Assembly: GCA_903846015.1 (NCBI GenBank)
Contig: CAIMZS010000518.1
Location: forward strand, 1-32,998
DNA from: an uncultured Anaerolineae bacterium
GTDB taxonomy: Bacteria > Chloroflexota > Anaerolineae > Anaerolineales > Villigracilaceae
Direction: 5' to 3'
DNA: 32,998 nt
The translations under genes were made by a program, and so were the position numbers. The first letter of the stretch is position 1. Each line of letters begins with the position of its first letter. The notes beneath the pieces are model-generated. The model did not search any database and was not told where the DNA came from. It saw only the letters and a program-made list of their open reading frames with translations. This document shows, piece after piece, positions 1 through 7,224 of the stretch.

Positions 1-12
1 TCAAAGCCGCCA

Positions 13-264
13 TTACAAAATGCCTGGATGAAACATCAACCACGCATCAGTCAGCCTTAAATTCCTTGCTATCCCTTCGTTTTCAGCTCTTTCAAAAAGC
101 GCAATTAGTGACCGTGTAAGGTATAGCAGCGTGGCTGTGATCGCTCCGGCAGATGTGCCCAGCAGGCGACCACACTTGTGACCACGCGCCTCAAACTCCT
201 GCATCGCCCCCACAAATACCATGCCTTTTGCACCACCACCTTCAAAAACCAAGTCGAAATCCAT
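13..264 (-). pseudogene. Patatin-like phospholipase, truncated N-terminal fragment
   Basis: The 83-residue product carries the two N-terminal signatures of the patatin family. These are the glycine-rich oxyanion loop (EGGGAKG, about residues 8-14) and the nucleophile elbow GTSAG (about residues 37-41), whose Ser would pair with a downstream Asp. A TAA stop follows at 15-13, well before the catalytic Asp; family members usually run to about 250-350 residues. Sequence after the GTSAG helix no longer looks like the family, so a frameshift or internal deletion is likely. I start at the ATG at 264 because AGGAG lies 9 bases upstream; the ATG at 273 abuts that site. The rest of any remnant lies off the left edge, so whether this is a dead gene or a short real protein is unresolved. 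Confidence 0.55.
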
Positions 265-306
265 AGATATCATCTCCTATCCGAATTGTATAAAATTGGA
301 TGCTTT

Positions 307-335
307 ACTATACAACAAAAAGAAACAAGATTCAA
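307..335 (-). promoter_or_regulatory. Putative sigma70 promoter of the patatin-like gene
   Basis: Read on the minus strand, TTGAAT (335-330) and TATAGT (312-307) are separated by 17 bases. The site sits about 40 bases upstream of the patatin-like start, in the short gap after the PPC-domain gene. The match is by eye only. Confidence 0.4.
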
Positions 336-358
336 TAATCTTTGCGAGTTTTGTCTTG

Positions 359-754
359 CTAATTTTTAAGAACCACCAGTTCATCGTATCCCGAAAGCGG
401 ACACGGCTCACGCCTGTAAACAACATCCTGAAAGACTGCTAAAACAATCTCGGCGGTTGTGTAAATTTTGCAACCTGGCACAAGATGACCACCGATTGTG
501 CGTCCATCCTCATCTGAAACGCTAATGTGAATGTGCGAGCCATGAATTGAGGTGGTGCCGGTCAGTGAAACGATCTCAAAATGGCCTTCATAATCAGAAT
601 AGCTATTTCGATCAGCAAGGCGCAGGCGGGCATGCGTAAGACTGCCTACCGCGCACAGCAGGCAGCCGGCCGCGATGCCTTGTTCCGCCACCACCTTCTC
701 AATTTCTTCAAATAGATCCTGCCCCGGTTTCAACCGGAAGCTTAAGGTTTCCAT
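359..754 (-). CDS. PPC/DUF296 domain protein (PCC-type, AT-hook-associated fold)
   Basis: This 131-residue protein is a single PPC (DUF296) domain, the family found alone in bacteria and fused to AT-hooks in plants. Visible hallmarks are the early GSLTHARLR strand, the His-x-His segment (about residues 75-77, HIHIS) followed by a GGHLVPG turn, which form the usual metal site, and the C-terminal hydrophobic TTAEIVLAVF strand. Length is normal for a stand-alone bacterial member. Its biochemical role is not established. Its ATG overlaps the recQ stop by one base (TAATG), so the two genes are co-transcribed and probably translationally coupled. A DNA-related role is conceivable but not shown. Confidence 0.82.
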   Translation of the reverse strand: METLSFRLKPGQDLFEEIEKVVAEQGIAAGCLLCAVGSLTHARLRLADRNSYSDYEGHFEIVSLTGTTSIHGSHIHISVSDEDGRTIGGHLVPGCKIYTTAEIVLAVFQDVVYRREPCPLSGYDELVVLKN

Positions 755-2943
755 TATTCGCTCCTGCTCAGATAGATCAGCCGTAATATTCTCAATTCAG
801 TGTAATTGACAGTGCCATTCAACTGGTCAAAGACCGGTTTGAGAAAACCGGTGCCCAGGTGGTCAAAGGCTCCAAATACTGTTTTTTGGATCAATGGAGA
901 GACCGATGTCAATGCCAGCATCTGATCATCGTTTCTGAGCGCATTACCAGATGTGCTAAATTTTAATAAATGATCCAAGATCGTTGCTTCGGTTACAGCG
1001 TATCTTTCCACCAGGCTTTTTATGCTTTCTCCGGCGTTGTAAGCTTCACCAACCAGAATGGAACGATTCCCCACCTCAGGCCTGGCTTCTTTCTGCACAC
1101 CTGGGTTCCTCTTCCCGGCTAGCGCCGGAAGATGTTTTTGCTCAATCTGATGCTTTTTACAGTAATCCAAGATTAATGTTAGAAAGGTTTTACCATACCG
1201 GAGCGCCTTCACCTGCCCAACCCCATTGATATTAAGTAATTCTTTGTTAGTCTGCGGCATGTAGGCGGCCATTTCCACCAATGTCCGGTCTGAGAATACT
1301 ACATAAGGTGGGACAGCTTCCTTGTCGGCTAGCTCCTTGCGTTTTGACCGCAAGATCGCAAACAAAGCATGGTTGTATTCCAATTCGGCCTGATTGGCCT
1401 TCTTTGGGGCACGTTCTTCCACCTCCTGCAACTGCCCTAAGATTTTCGTGCGATTACGCAGAGCTTCCAGCGCCGCCGGGGTCAGGCTCAAGGTGTGAAA
1501 TTCACCATCTTGCTTGAGGTAGCCCAACTGAGCAAGCTGGCGAGACAGATGCATCCACTGTTTCTGGGCCAGTTCCTTGCCGATTCCATAAGTTGAGAGC
1601 TTGTCATGCTCGTTTTTCAGGACTTTTTCGTTTTTGGAACCCAGCAATACATCCACCACATGCCCCGCGCCAAATCGTTCCCCGGTACGCCGCACGCACG
1701 ATAAAAACTTCTGCGCAGGAATGGTAATGTCTTCCAGAATAGGCGCTTCAGCATTACAGTTGTCGCAATTATTACAATTCTCCAAAGTATAGGGTTCGCC
1801 AAAATAGGTCAGCAATGGTTTGCGGCGACAGTTGACTTCATCCTCCGCATAACTTACCATCGCATCCAAATGCTGGTTGGAAACCCGGCGCTCGCCGTCT
1901 GCTTTTTGGTTGATAAAATATTTCAACTTGGCTGCGTCGCCATAGCTGTAAAGCAGCAGACAATGAGCCGGCAGACCGTCGCGCCCGGCCCGCCCAATTT
2001 CCTGGTAATAGTTTTCCACGCTTTTGGGCAGATCGTAGTGAATGACAAAACGCACATTCGGTTTATTGATACCCATGCCAAAAGCGATGGTTGCAACAAT
2101 GATCTGGACATCGTCACGAATGAAGGCTTCCTGATTCAGCCGGCGTTGGTCGTCTTCCAGCCCCGCATGATAGGGTCGAACTGAGTAGCCTTTACGGGTA
2201 AGATATTCGGCCAGTTCATCAACCTGTTTGCGAGAAAAACAATAGATAATGCCTGATTGTTCTTTAAATCTTTCCAGAAACTTGACAGTCTGAATGAGGG
2301 CATCACTTTTTGGCATCACCTCGATATACAAATTATCGCGGTTAAAACTGGCAACAAATTCATTTGACGCACTGAATCCCAGGCTGGATTTTATATCTAT
2401 GCGCACCCTAGGAGTAGCGGTCGCCGTCAATGCCAGGCAGACAGCACCCGGGAAACGCCGGCGAACATCCACCAACTGGCGATATTCCGGGCGAAAATCA
2501 TGGCCCCATTCTGAAATACAGTGCGCCTCATCAATCGTGAAACAATCCACCCGCACGCTGGCCAGCAAATCAAAAATACGAGCGGTCAACAGGGTTTCGG
2601 GAGCCAGGTAAAGCAGCCTGGTCTGCCCCTGTCGAACGGATTGCATATTATCCTGATAAGCCTCAGGTGAAAGCGTGCTGTTAAGAAAAAGAGCGGGCAC
2701 ACCAGCAGCGTGCATTTGTTCAACCTGGTCTTTCATCAAGGCGATCAGAGGCGAAACAACCACCGTCAGACCATCAAAAAGCAACGCCGGAATCTGGTAA
2801 CACAGTGATTTTCCGCCACCGGTGGGCATTACTGCCAGCGTATCACGCTTGTTAAGCACATTCTCGATCACCTCGCGCTGCAAAGGACGGAAGGTATCAT
2901 AACCAAAGGTTTTCTTAAGGATTGATTGGGGAGTCAGGGACAT
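754..2943 (-). CDS. recQ: ATP-dependent DNA helicase RecQ
   Basis: This 729-residue protein is a RecQ 3'-5' helicase that acts in recombination and fork repair. In order it has a Q-motif/N-terminal segment, Walker A (MPTGGGKS, about 39-46), the DEAH box with the SEWGHDFRPEY aromatic loop (about 137-152), helicase motifs V-VI (IAFGMGINKPNVR, then YQEIGRAGRDG), and a Cys4 zinc site (CRRK, then CNNCDNC, about 370-397). A winged-helix RQC domain and an HRDC domain (about 525-600) follow. A further 100-residue C-terminal tail resembles a helix-turn-helix module seen in many bacterial RecQ proteins. AGGAAG lies just upstream of the ATG. It is the first gene of a two-gene unit with the PPC-domain protein. 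Confidence 0.96.
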   Translation of the reverse strand: MSLTPQSILKKTFGYDTFRPLQREVIENVLNKRDTLAVMPTGGGKSLCYQIPALLFDGLTVVVSPLIALMKDQVEQMHAAGVPALFLNSTLSPEAYQDNMQSVRQGQTRLLYLAPETLLTARIFDLLASVRVDCFTIDEAHCISEWGHDFRPEYRQLVDVRRRFPGAVCLALTATATPRVRIDIKSSLGFSASNEFVASFNRDNLYIEVMPKSDALIQTVKFLERFKEQSGIIYCFSRKQVDELAEYLTRKGYSVRPYHAGLEDDQRRLNQEAFIRDDVQIIVATIAFGMGINKPNVRFVIHYDLPKSVENYYQEIGRAGRDGLPAHCLLLYSYGDAAKLKYFINQKADGERRVSNQHLDAMVSYAEDEVNCRRKPLLTYFGEPYTLENCNNCDNCNAEAPILEDITIPAQKFLSCVRRTGERFGAGHVVDVLLGSKNEKVLKNEHDKLSTYGIGKELAQKQWMHLSRQLAQLGYLKQDGEFHTLSLTPAALEALRNRTKILGQLQEVEERAPKKANQAELEYNHALFAILRSKRKELADKEAVPPYVVFSDRTLVEMAAYMPQTNKELLNINGVGQVKALRYGKTFLTLILDYCKKHQIEQKHLPALAGKRNPGVQKEARPEVGNRSILVGEAYNAGESIKSLVERYAVTEATILDHLLKFSTSGNALRNDDQMLALTSVSPLIQKTVFGAFDHLGTGFLKPVFDQLNGTVNYTELRILRLIYLSRSE

Positions 2944-2980
2944 GAGTCTTCCTACCGGAGAATGTCGGAATTATACAATA

Positions 2981-3003
2981 CCCGCGCAGAACCGGGTACC
3001 ATA
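2981..3003 (+). repeat. AGAAC-loop hairpin repeat, copy A
   Basis: Stem ACCCG/CGGGT closes the loop CGCAGAAC. The 18 bases from GCAGAACC onward are identical to copy C near 19918. It lies about 40 bases upstream of recQ, read on the strand opposite to recQ. See the repeat-family finding. Confidence 0.6.
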
Positions 3004-3081
3004 AAGTGCCTGTTGAAAACGTTGGTACTATGCAAATGCCCACCTGACCTACACATACCTGGGATGCTCATCTGTTCTAAT

Positions 3082-3135
3082 AAAAGACATTCCATCTCAC
3101 TATGGAGACAGAATGTCTTTTATTTTATTTTTTTT
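3082..3135. terminator. Bidirectional rho-independent terminator
   Basis: The arms AAAAGACATTC (3082-3092) and GAATGTCTTTT (3111-3121) form an 11-bp perfect stem. An inner TCTC/GAGA pairing extends it. A long T-rich tract follows on the plus strand, and TTTTATTA follows on the minus strand. It sits just downstream of the minus-strand Gly-rich membrane protein gene, so the minus-strand use is the obvious one; it may also shield recQ. Confidence 0.85.
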
Positions 3136-3150
3136 ATAGCGGTGAAACGG

Positions 3151-3750
3151 TCACGAAAACAGGTCACGTACCGATGGCAGGATGCCATATACCAGGACGG
3201 GAGTAGATGCGACCACGTTCAAGATGGTTGTTGATATCCGCAGCCAATTGAGGTTGCGGCCACCCAACGTAAAGAGGCCCGGAACCGCCCCCACCAGGAA
3301 TATAAGAGCCATCAGCATGGCCAGGTTCAAGCCCCAACGTTTTTGCTTCCAGACGCCAAAGGCGCTGAGCAGTGCCAGAACGATCCCCAGGATGGTGAAC
3401 CCCAGGCTGATGTAAATGATATATTGAGGGTTAATGCCAAAGTTGCGAACCAGACTGAATGCATTGAAGCCACCCCCGCCACGGCCTGCAAAGTTACCTC
3501 CGCCAGCGTTGCCGCTGCCCTGGAAATTCCCACCGCCATTAGTGCCGCCGCCGGTGTCAGTTCCCCCGCCCTGGAAATTCCCACCACCAGTAGTGCCGCC
3601 GCCCTGGGTATTTCCACCCTGGATATTTGCTCCACCTGTCCGTCTGGTGAACCCCAACCGGCTGGTCGCTACAGATGTGATACTCACCAACGCAAGAACA
3701 ACCAGAAGAACTGTAATAATCATGATTTGTTTTGGTTTTGCTGTTAACAT
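3151..3750 (-). CDS. Gly/Asn/Gln-rich membrane protein of unknown function
   Basis: The 199-residue product has one N-terminal transmembrane helix (about residues 6-27). A low-complexity stretch of about 60 residues follows, built from GGGNFQGG and GGNTQGGG-like units. Three further hydrophobic segments follow (around IIYISLGFTILGIVLALL, the WGLNLAMLMALIFLV region and the C-terminal VVASTPVLVYGIL). I do not recognise a family. The ATG at 3750 is chosen over the GTG at 3774 because AGGAG ends 5 bases upstream of it. It lies downstream of the ferric-reductase-like gene on the same strand, separated by 119 bases with a hairpin, so it may be an attenuated last gene of the redox operon. The Gly-rich loop is encoded by partly duplicated DNA and may vary between strains. 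Confidence 0.7.
   Translation of the reverse strand: MLTAKPKQIMIITVLLVVLALVSITSVATSRLGFTRRTGGANIQGGNTQGGGTTGGGNFQGGGTDTGGGTNGGGNFQGSGNAGGGNFAGRGGGGFNAFSLVRNFGINPQYIIYISLGFTILGIVLALLSAFGVWKQKRWGLNLAMLMALIFLVGAVPGLFTLGGRNLNWLRISTTILNVVASTPVLVYGILPSVRDLFS
3520..3603 (-). repeat. Tandem repeat encoding the Gly-rich loop
   Basis: Two 33-base units (3520-3552 and 3571-3603) start with CTGGAAATTCCCACC and differ at only two positions. Their period is 51 bases, or 17 codons, so copy-number change would keep the frame. The surrounding sequence has more diverged units. Confidence 0.7.
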
Positions 3751-3779
3751 TTTAACTCCTTTATATTTTTTCACTCAAA

Positions 3780-3800
3780 GCGCCTGCCACAGACAGGCGC
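3780..3800 (-). promoter_or_regulatory. Intercistronic hairpin
   Basis: GCGCCTG (3780-3786) and CAGGCGC (3794-3800) form a perfect 7-bp stem with a 7-base loop, in the gap between the ferric-reductase-like gene and the Gly-rich gene. On the minus strand only a short TTTGAGTG follows, so it is a weak terminator or an mRNA-stabilising element. Confidence 0.5.
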
Positions 3801-3869
3801 ATCACAATCGATAAATATACCAATGAATTGTGTCGAAATTATGCAGGTATTTATTTAAAAGAATTGCTT

Positions 3870-4688
3870 TTAGCGGTTTTTTCTGCGTGACACCCCGACC
3901 TGTTGGGCTGAGACTACCGGCTTTACCGTTGGTTTTACAGTTGGCCCGACCTGCAAGGCCTTCTTTTTATCTTCCTGACTCTGCATGAATTTTAGTACCA
4001 ACCAGTATACGGTCAAAAACACCACGGTAAGCCCGGTACCACGATAAATCAACTGCATCGATAACAGTGGAGCATCTGTGCCGGCATACAAGCCGTGCAA
4101 GGTGATGCCCAGGTAACCCAGCAGGCTGAATACATGGATGGCTCGAAAAGCGCTCATCCCAATACGCTTTCGCAGGTAAAACGTCACCGTCACAATCGCA
4201 ATAATGTAAAAAGAGATCACCCCGAGCCCGACCCATAACGGGCGGTACGGTGAAAGGAAGGGCACCAGGATTTGCAGGGTGGAATAGGGCAAGTAGCGGT
4301 CAAGCGTCAAAACCAGGATGTGCAAAAGCGCAAACCCTATCGAGAGCAGGGAAATGAATTGGTGAAAGTCAAAGATATAAACGCCATCCAACAAAGGAGC
4401 AGCAATCCGGGATGGAACAGCCAATCCCCACACCATCGAAAGCCACAGCAGCAGATAGGCAATGATCCCCGCCGAACGAGTGACATACCACCACAACTGC
4501 TTACTATCAGCAGCGAACAACCAATTCAAAGAAGATGCCAGCCAGCTTCCTGCAGGTGTTAACAACAAGATCAACCCCACAACTAACAAAGCCAGAACGC
4601 CAAAAATGGCGAGCCCTTCGAGAAAGATCATCCATAGCGCCTGCTTGCTGCTGCGTTCATGATCCGGAATCATATTTCTATTGTTCAT
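3870..4688 (-). CDS. Ferric-reductase-like transmembrane (bis-heme) protein
   Basis: The 272-residue protein has about seven hydrophobic segments and the four-histidine pattern of ferric-reductase-like heme domains. His109 and His123 lie in one helix and His185 and His198 in another, with H-x13-H and H-x12-H spacing. That would hold two stacked b-type hemes for electron transfer across the membrane. There is no FAD/NAD(P)H domain, so it must take electrons from a partner, as in the MsrQ/YedZ group. The C-terminal 40 residues are basic and cytosolic by the positive-inside rule. Its ATG overlaps the apbE stop (ATGA), so it is translationally coupled to the flavin transferase. That pairing is common in extracytoplasmic flavin and heme electron-transfer systems. 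Confidence 0.82.
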   Translation of the reverse strand: MNNRNMIPDHERSSKQALWMIFLEGLAIFGVLALLVVGLILLLTPAGSWLASSLNWLFAADSKQLWWYVTRSAGIIAYLLLWLSMVWGLAVPSRIAAPLLDGVYIFDFHQFISLLSIGFALLHILVLTLDRYLPYSTLQILVPFLSPYRPLWVGLGVISFYIIAIVTVTFYLRKRIGMSAFRAIHVFSLLGYLGITLHGLYAGTDAPLLSMQLIYRGTGLTVVFLTVYWLVLKFMQSQEDKKKALQVGPTVKPTVKPVVSAQQVGVSRRKNR

Positions 4689-5605
4689 AATACGTACTCC
4701 AAACTTTTTTGCGTGCCACAGATATTGCCGAGGCGGTCTACCGCCAGGAAAGATATATCAGCATTTTCCGCCAAAGCCTGCGCTTCGCGCGGTCCTGCAA
4801 TCAGCAGCGCCTTGGCAAATACTTCACATAAATCGGTATGATCGGCAATCACGGTTACGCTTAACCACTCCGTCACAGCCGGTTCGCCAGTACGAGGATC
4901 GATCAGATGATGGCGCATCTTTTCGCCTTGTTTCCAGGCGCGCTTTGTAATGGATGATGTGGCCACCCCACCAGGCGGAAGATGCATCAAGGCCAGCTTT
5001 TGATCGGGATGCAAAGGGTCGTCCAACTCCACCGGCCAGCTGAGCTGCTCTTTCGGCAGACCCACCAAATACATATCCCCACCAGCGCTGACCCCACAAG
5101 CTGAAGAATATTCAGAGAGCAGCATCGCGGCCCTTTCAGCGATCCAACCTTTGGCAATACCGCCAAGATCAAGACTGAGCCCATGGGGTAAAGAAATAAG
5201 GCTCTCATCTGGTCGGATTACAATCGCATCGAATGGCGTGTGTTGGCGCGGAGCCGCATCTGGCAGGTAAAAAACTCCATCCGATCGTATCATATCCATC
5301 GTGCGATCATAACCAACTCTGCGAAGATCGGGCAAAATCGATGGGTCAAATAACCCACGGGTTTGTTCCACATAATGCTGGGCCAAAAGGATAACATCCA
5401 GCAAATCCGGTGAGGCATGGAACCAGTCTCCGCCGGATCGATTCATTCTTGAAAGCTCGCTTTCTGGTGAAAAACGTGTGAACCTTAGTTCACTCTCCAT
5501 GATAAATTGTCTGGCCTTCTCAAATCCGATTCCTGATTGCCGCGTTGATGCTTCTGCAGCCATGAGCACGTCCGTGTTCATAGCGCGGAATTGCATATTC
5601 TTCAT
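4685..5605 (-). CDS. apbE: FAD:protein FMN transferase (ApbE family)
   Basis: The protein of about 306 residues has the ApbE landmarks: the N-terminal MNTDV strand, the segment from RFSPESELSRMN to GLFDPSI, the central DLGGIAKGWIAE motif, the GVSAGGDMYLVG strand, and the Mg-site motif HHLIDPRTGEP. ApbE uses FAD to attach FMN covalently to a Ser or Thr of exported proteins. No signal peptide or lipobox is visible with the chosen start, so this copy may act in the cytoplasm, or the true start may be upstream. I take the ATG at 5605, 4 bases after the stop of the preceding small gene, rather than 5653, which would overlap that gene heavily. No canonical FMN_bind acceptor protein was seen in the window. 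Confidence 0.9.
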   Translation of the reverse strand: MKNMQFRAMNTDVLMAAEASTRQSGIGFEKARQFIMESELRFTRFSPESELSRMNRSGGDWFHASPDLLDVILLAQHYVEQTRGLFDPSILPDLRRVGYDRTMDMIRSDGVFYLPDAAPRQHTPFDAIVIRPDESLISLPHGLSLDLGGIAKGWIAERAAMLLSEYSSACGVSAGGDMYLVGLPKEQLSWPVELDDPLHPDQKLALMHLPPGGVATSSITKRAWKQGEKMRHHLIDPRTGEPAVTEWLSVTVIADHTDLCEVFAKALLIAGPREAQALAENADISFLAVDRLGNICGTQKSLEYVL

Positions 5606-5609
5606 ATTA

Positions 5610-5885
5610 TTAAGAACCACCAGATGAGAAGAACGACCGTGAAGGGCGCACACGAACTGGAGGAGCGATGATGGTCAGGCTCCCATTGCCGTTATCGCTG
5701 GATGTTCCTGATACGTTGATCGGCGTGAGCGGAGCCAGGGTGGGCAGCGCTTCAACCACGGGATCGCCAGCCGGTGTATTCTGGACCGGTTTGCGCGAGT
5801 GCGCCAGAGTAGCCCAACCACCCAAGAAACCGATCATACTGGCAAATGTAAGCATAATACGCAGCCCACTTTTAATGTTATTCAT
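5610..5885 (-). CDS. Small single-pass exported/anchored protein, unknown function
   Basis: The 91-residue protein has an N-terminal hydrophobic helix (about residues 9-27) after a short basic start, then a Pro/Ser/Thr-rich tail ending SFFSSGGS. It is probably anchored in the membrane with the tail outside. AGGAG lies upstream of the ATG. It is sandwiched between the coiled-coil protein and apbE with gaps of 27 and 4 bases, so it belongs to that operon. The tail contains SGTSS, loosely like the (S/T)GA(S/T) flavinylation site, but no FMN_bind fold surrounds it. No family recognised. Confidence 0.65.
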   Translation of the reverse strand: MNNIKSGLRIMLTFASMIGFLGGWATLAHSRKPVQNTPAGDPVVEALPTLAPLTPINVSGTSSDNGNGSLTIIAPPVRVRPSRSFFSSGGS

Positions 5886-5912
5886 AAGTTATGCTCCTGA
5901 CAATCCTTTGAA

Positions 5913-6311
5913 TTAACCACCGTTGATCAAAATAGCGCCATCATCACGGATGGTGATCAGCCCGCGCTGCTGCAAGGCTTGAAGCAGCTGGCGAATCTGG
6001 TCAACCTGGGTGGATGCCTTTTGCACCAGGTCCTGATTGGACTGGATGGTTTGCTGATATTGTTTTTCGCGCTGCTGATACTGTTGCTCCCGCTGGGCGT
6101 ATTCATTGATGCGATCCTGCAACTGTTTAATAGTAGCCTGATCAGCAACCGCAACTGAAACTGCGGCGGCGTTGACTGAGGTTGAAGAAGTATTGACAGT
6201 ATCCACTGTGTTCTTGTTGAACAAAGCATTTGCGCTCGTCACCACCATTGCCAGGGTAATTACCGCCGTCATTGCGGTTGCCGCCAAAAGAGCTGCCAGT
6301 TGTTTTTTCAT
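5913..6311 (-). CDS. Exported Gln-rich coiled-coil protein, unknown function
   Basis: The 132-residue product has a signal-like hydrophobic N-terminus (about residues 5-28, ending around SANA) and a low-complexity Ser/Thr/Val linker. A strong Gln/Glu-rich coiled coil of about 50 residues follows (from ATIKQLQDRI, through repeated QREQQYQQ units). The C-terminus DDGAILINGG resembles a small beta hairpin. GAGGAG lies directly upstream of the ATG at 6311, which is why I prefer it to 6323. It is the first gene of the minus-strand redox operon and diverges from the response regulator. It may be a structural or assembly partner of the redox proteins; this is inference from position only. Confidence 0.68.
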   Translation of the reverse strand: MKKQLAALLAATAMTAVITLAMVVTSANALFNKNTVDTVNTSSTSVNAAAVSVAVADQATIKQLQDRINEYAQREQQYQQREKQYQQTIQSNQDLVQKASTQVDQIRQLLQALQQRGLITIRDDGAILINGG

Positions 6312-6540
6312 ATTTCTCCTCAATTTGATTGATAATGGCAGTATACAACCTCAAAATGACAACTAGATGAACGCAGACCCTGATTTTCCGGATTCCCCCC
6401 AACCCAACAAAACTGGGATCTATCTCGAAGAATGCGGCTTCATACTCCTGTCATCTATCCGTGCTAGAATCGACTCGTTTCATATCTTGCAGTTTTTATT
6501 CGGAAAATTGATTGGTTTGCTCGATTGGAGAACATCCCAG

Positions 6541-7224
6541 ATGCGCCTCTTGCTGATTGAAGATAATAAACGCCTGAGCGACTCACTGCGGTTAACGCTT
6601 GAAGATGACGGCTACGCCGTCGATGCTGTGTATGATGGGCTGGACGGGGAAGAAATGGGTCTCCTGGATGTTTACGACATCATCATCCTCGATATTATGC
6701 TGCCCGGAAAAGATGGTTTGCAGCTCTGCCGGGCACTGCGCAATAAACGCGTCCGCACGCCTATCCTGATGCTTACCGCCCGTGACGCACTGGAGAATCG
6801 TGTTTCCGGGCTGGACAGTGGCGCGGATGATTATCTGATCAAACCCTTTGAAGTAGATGAACTGCGCGCGCGCATCCGTGCCTTGCTGCGCCGTGAATCT
6901 GGCACCAAAACCGGTGAACTACAAGTGGGTGACCTGCTGCTCGATCCGGCAACACATACTGCCAAACGGGGTGATCTATCACTGGAACTGACCGCCAAGG
7001 AATTTGGTCTGCTTGAATACCTGATGCGACACCCCAACAACCTGGTAACGCGAGAAATGGCCGAAAGTCACCTCTGGAGCTATGAGAATATCGTTGCATC
7101 CAACGTTGTGGATGTTTACATCCGCCGGCTGCGCCGCAAGATAGATGACCCGTTTGAGATCAAGCTGCTCGAAACCGTGCGCGGGGCTGGTTATCGCATT
7201 CACGACCCCCAGAAAAAAGCATGA
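6541..7224 (+). CDS. OmpR-type response regulator
   Basis: The 227-residue protein has a receiver domain (about 1-115) with acidic pocket Glu7/Asp8, phospho-acceptor Asp51 (in ILDIMLPGKDG), the Thr of LMLTARD and the Lys of YLIKPF. A winged-helix DNA-binding domain (about 125-223) carries the VVDVYIRRLRRKID recognition helix and the C-terminal RGAGYRI wing. The frame is open upstream to 6367, but the family begins at MRLLLIEDN, with GGAGA upstream, so I use 6541. Its stop overlaps the kinase ATG (ATGA). Divergent orientation from the ApbE/ferric-reductase operon suggests that operon and the downstream DUF4405 gene as targets. Confidence 0.94.
   Translation: MRLLLIEDNKRLSDSLRLTLEDDGYAVDAVYDGLDGEEMGLLDVYDIIILDIMLPGKDGLQLCRALRNKRVRTPILMLTARDALENRVSGLDSGADDYLIKPFEVDELRARIRALLRRESGTKTGELQVGDLLLDPATHTAKRGDLSLELTAKEFGLLEYLMRHPNNLVTREMAESHLWSYENIVASNVVDVYIRRLRRKIDDPFEIKLLETVRGAGYRIHDPQKKA

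Noticed and set aside
3434-3814. A plus-strand Pro-rich ORF of 126 codons
   Set aside because: It is the antisense of the Gly-rich minus-strand gene; the proline runs mirror GGC/GGT codons, and it has no ribosome-binding site.
4027-4048. A minus-strand copy of the hairpin repeat near GCCCGGTACCACG
   Set aside because: It is coding sequence of the ferric-reductase-like protein and lacks the AGAAC loop.
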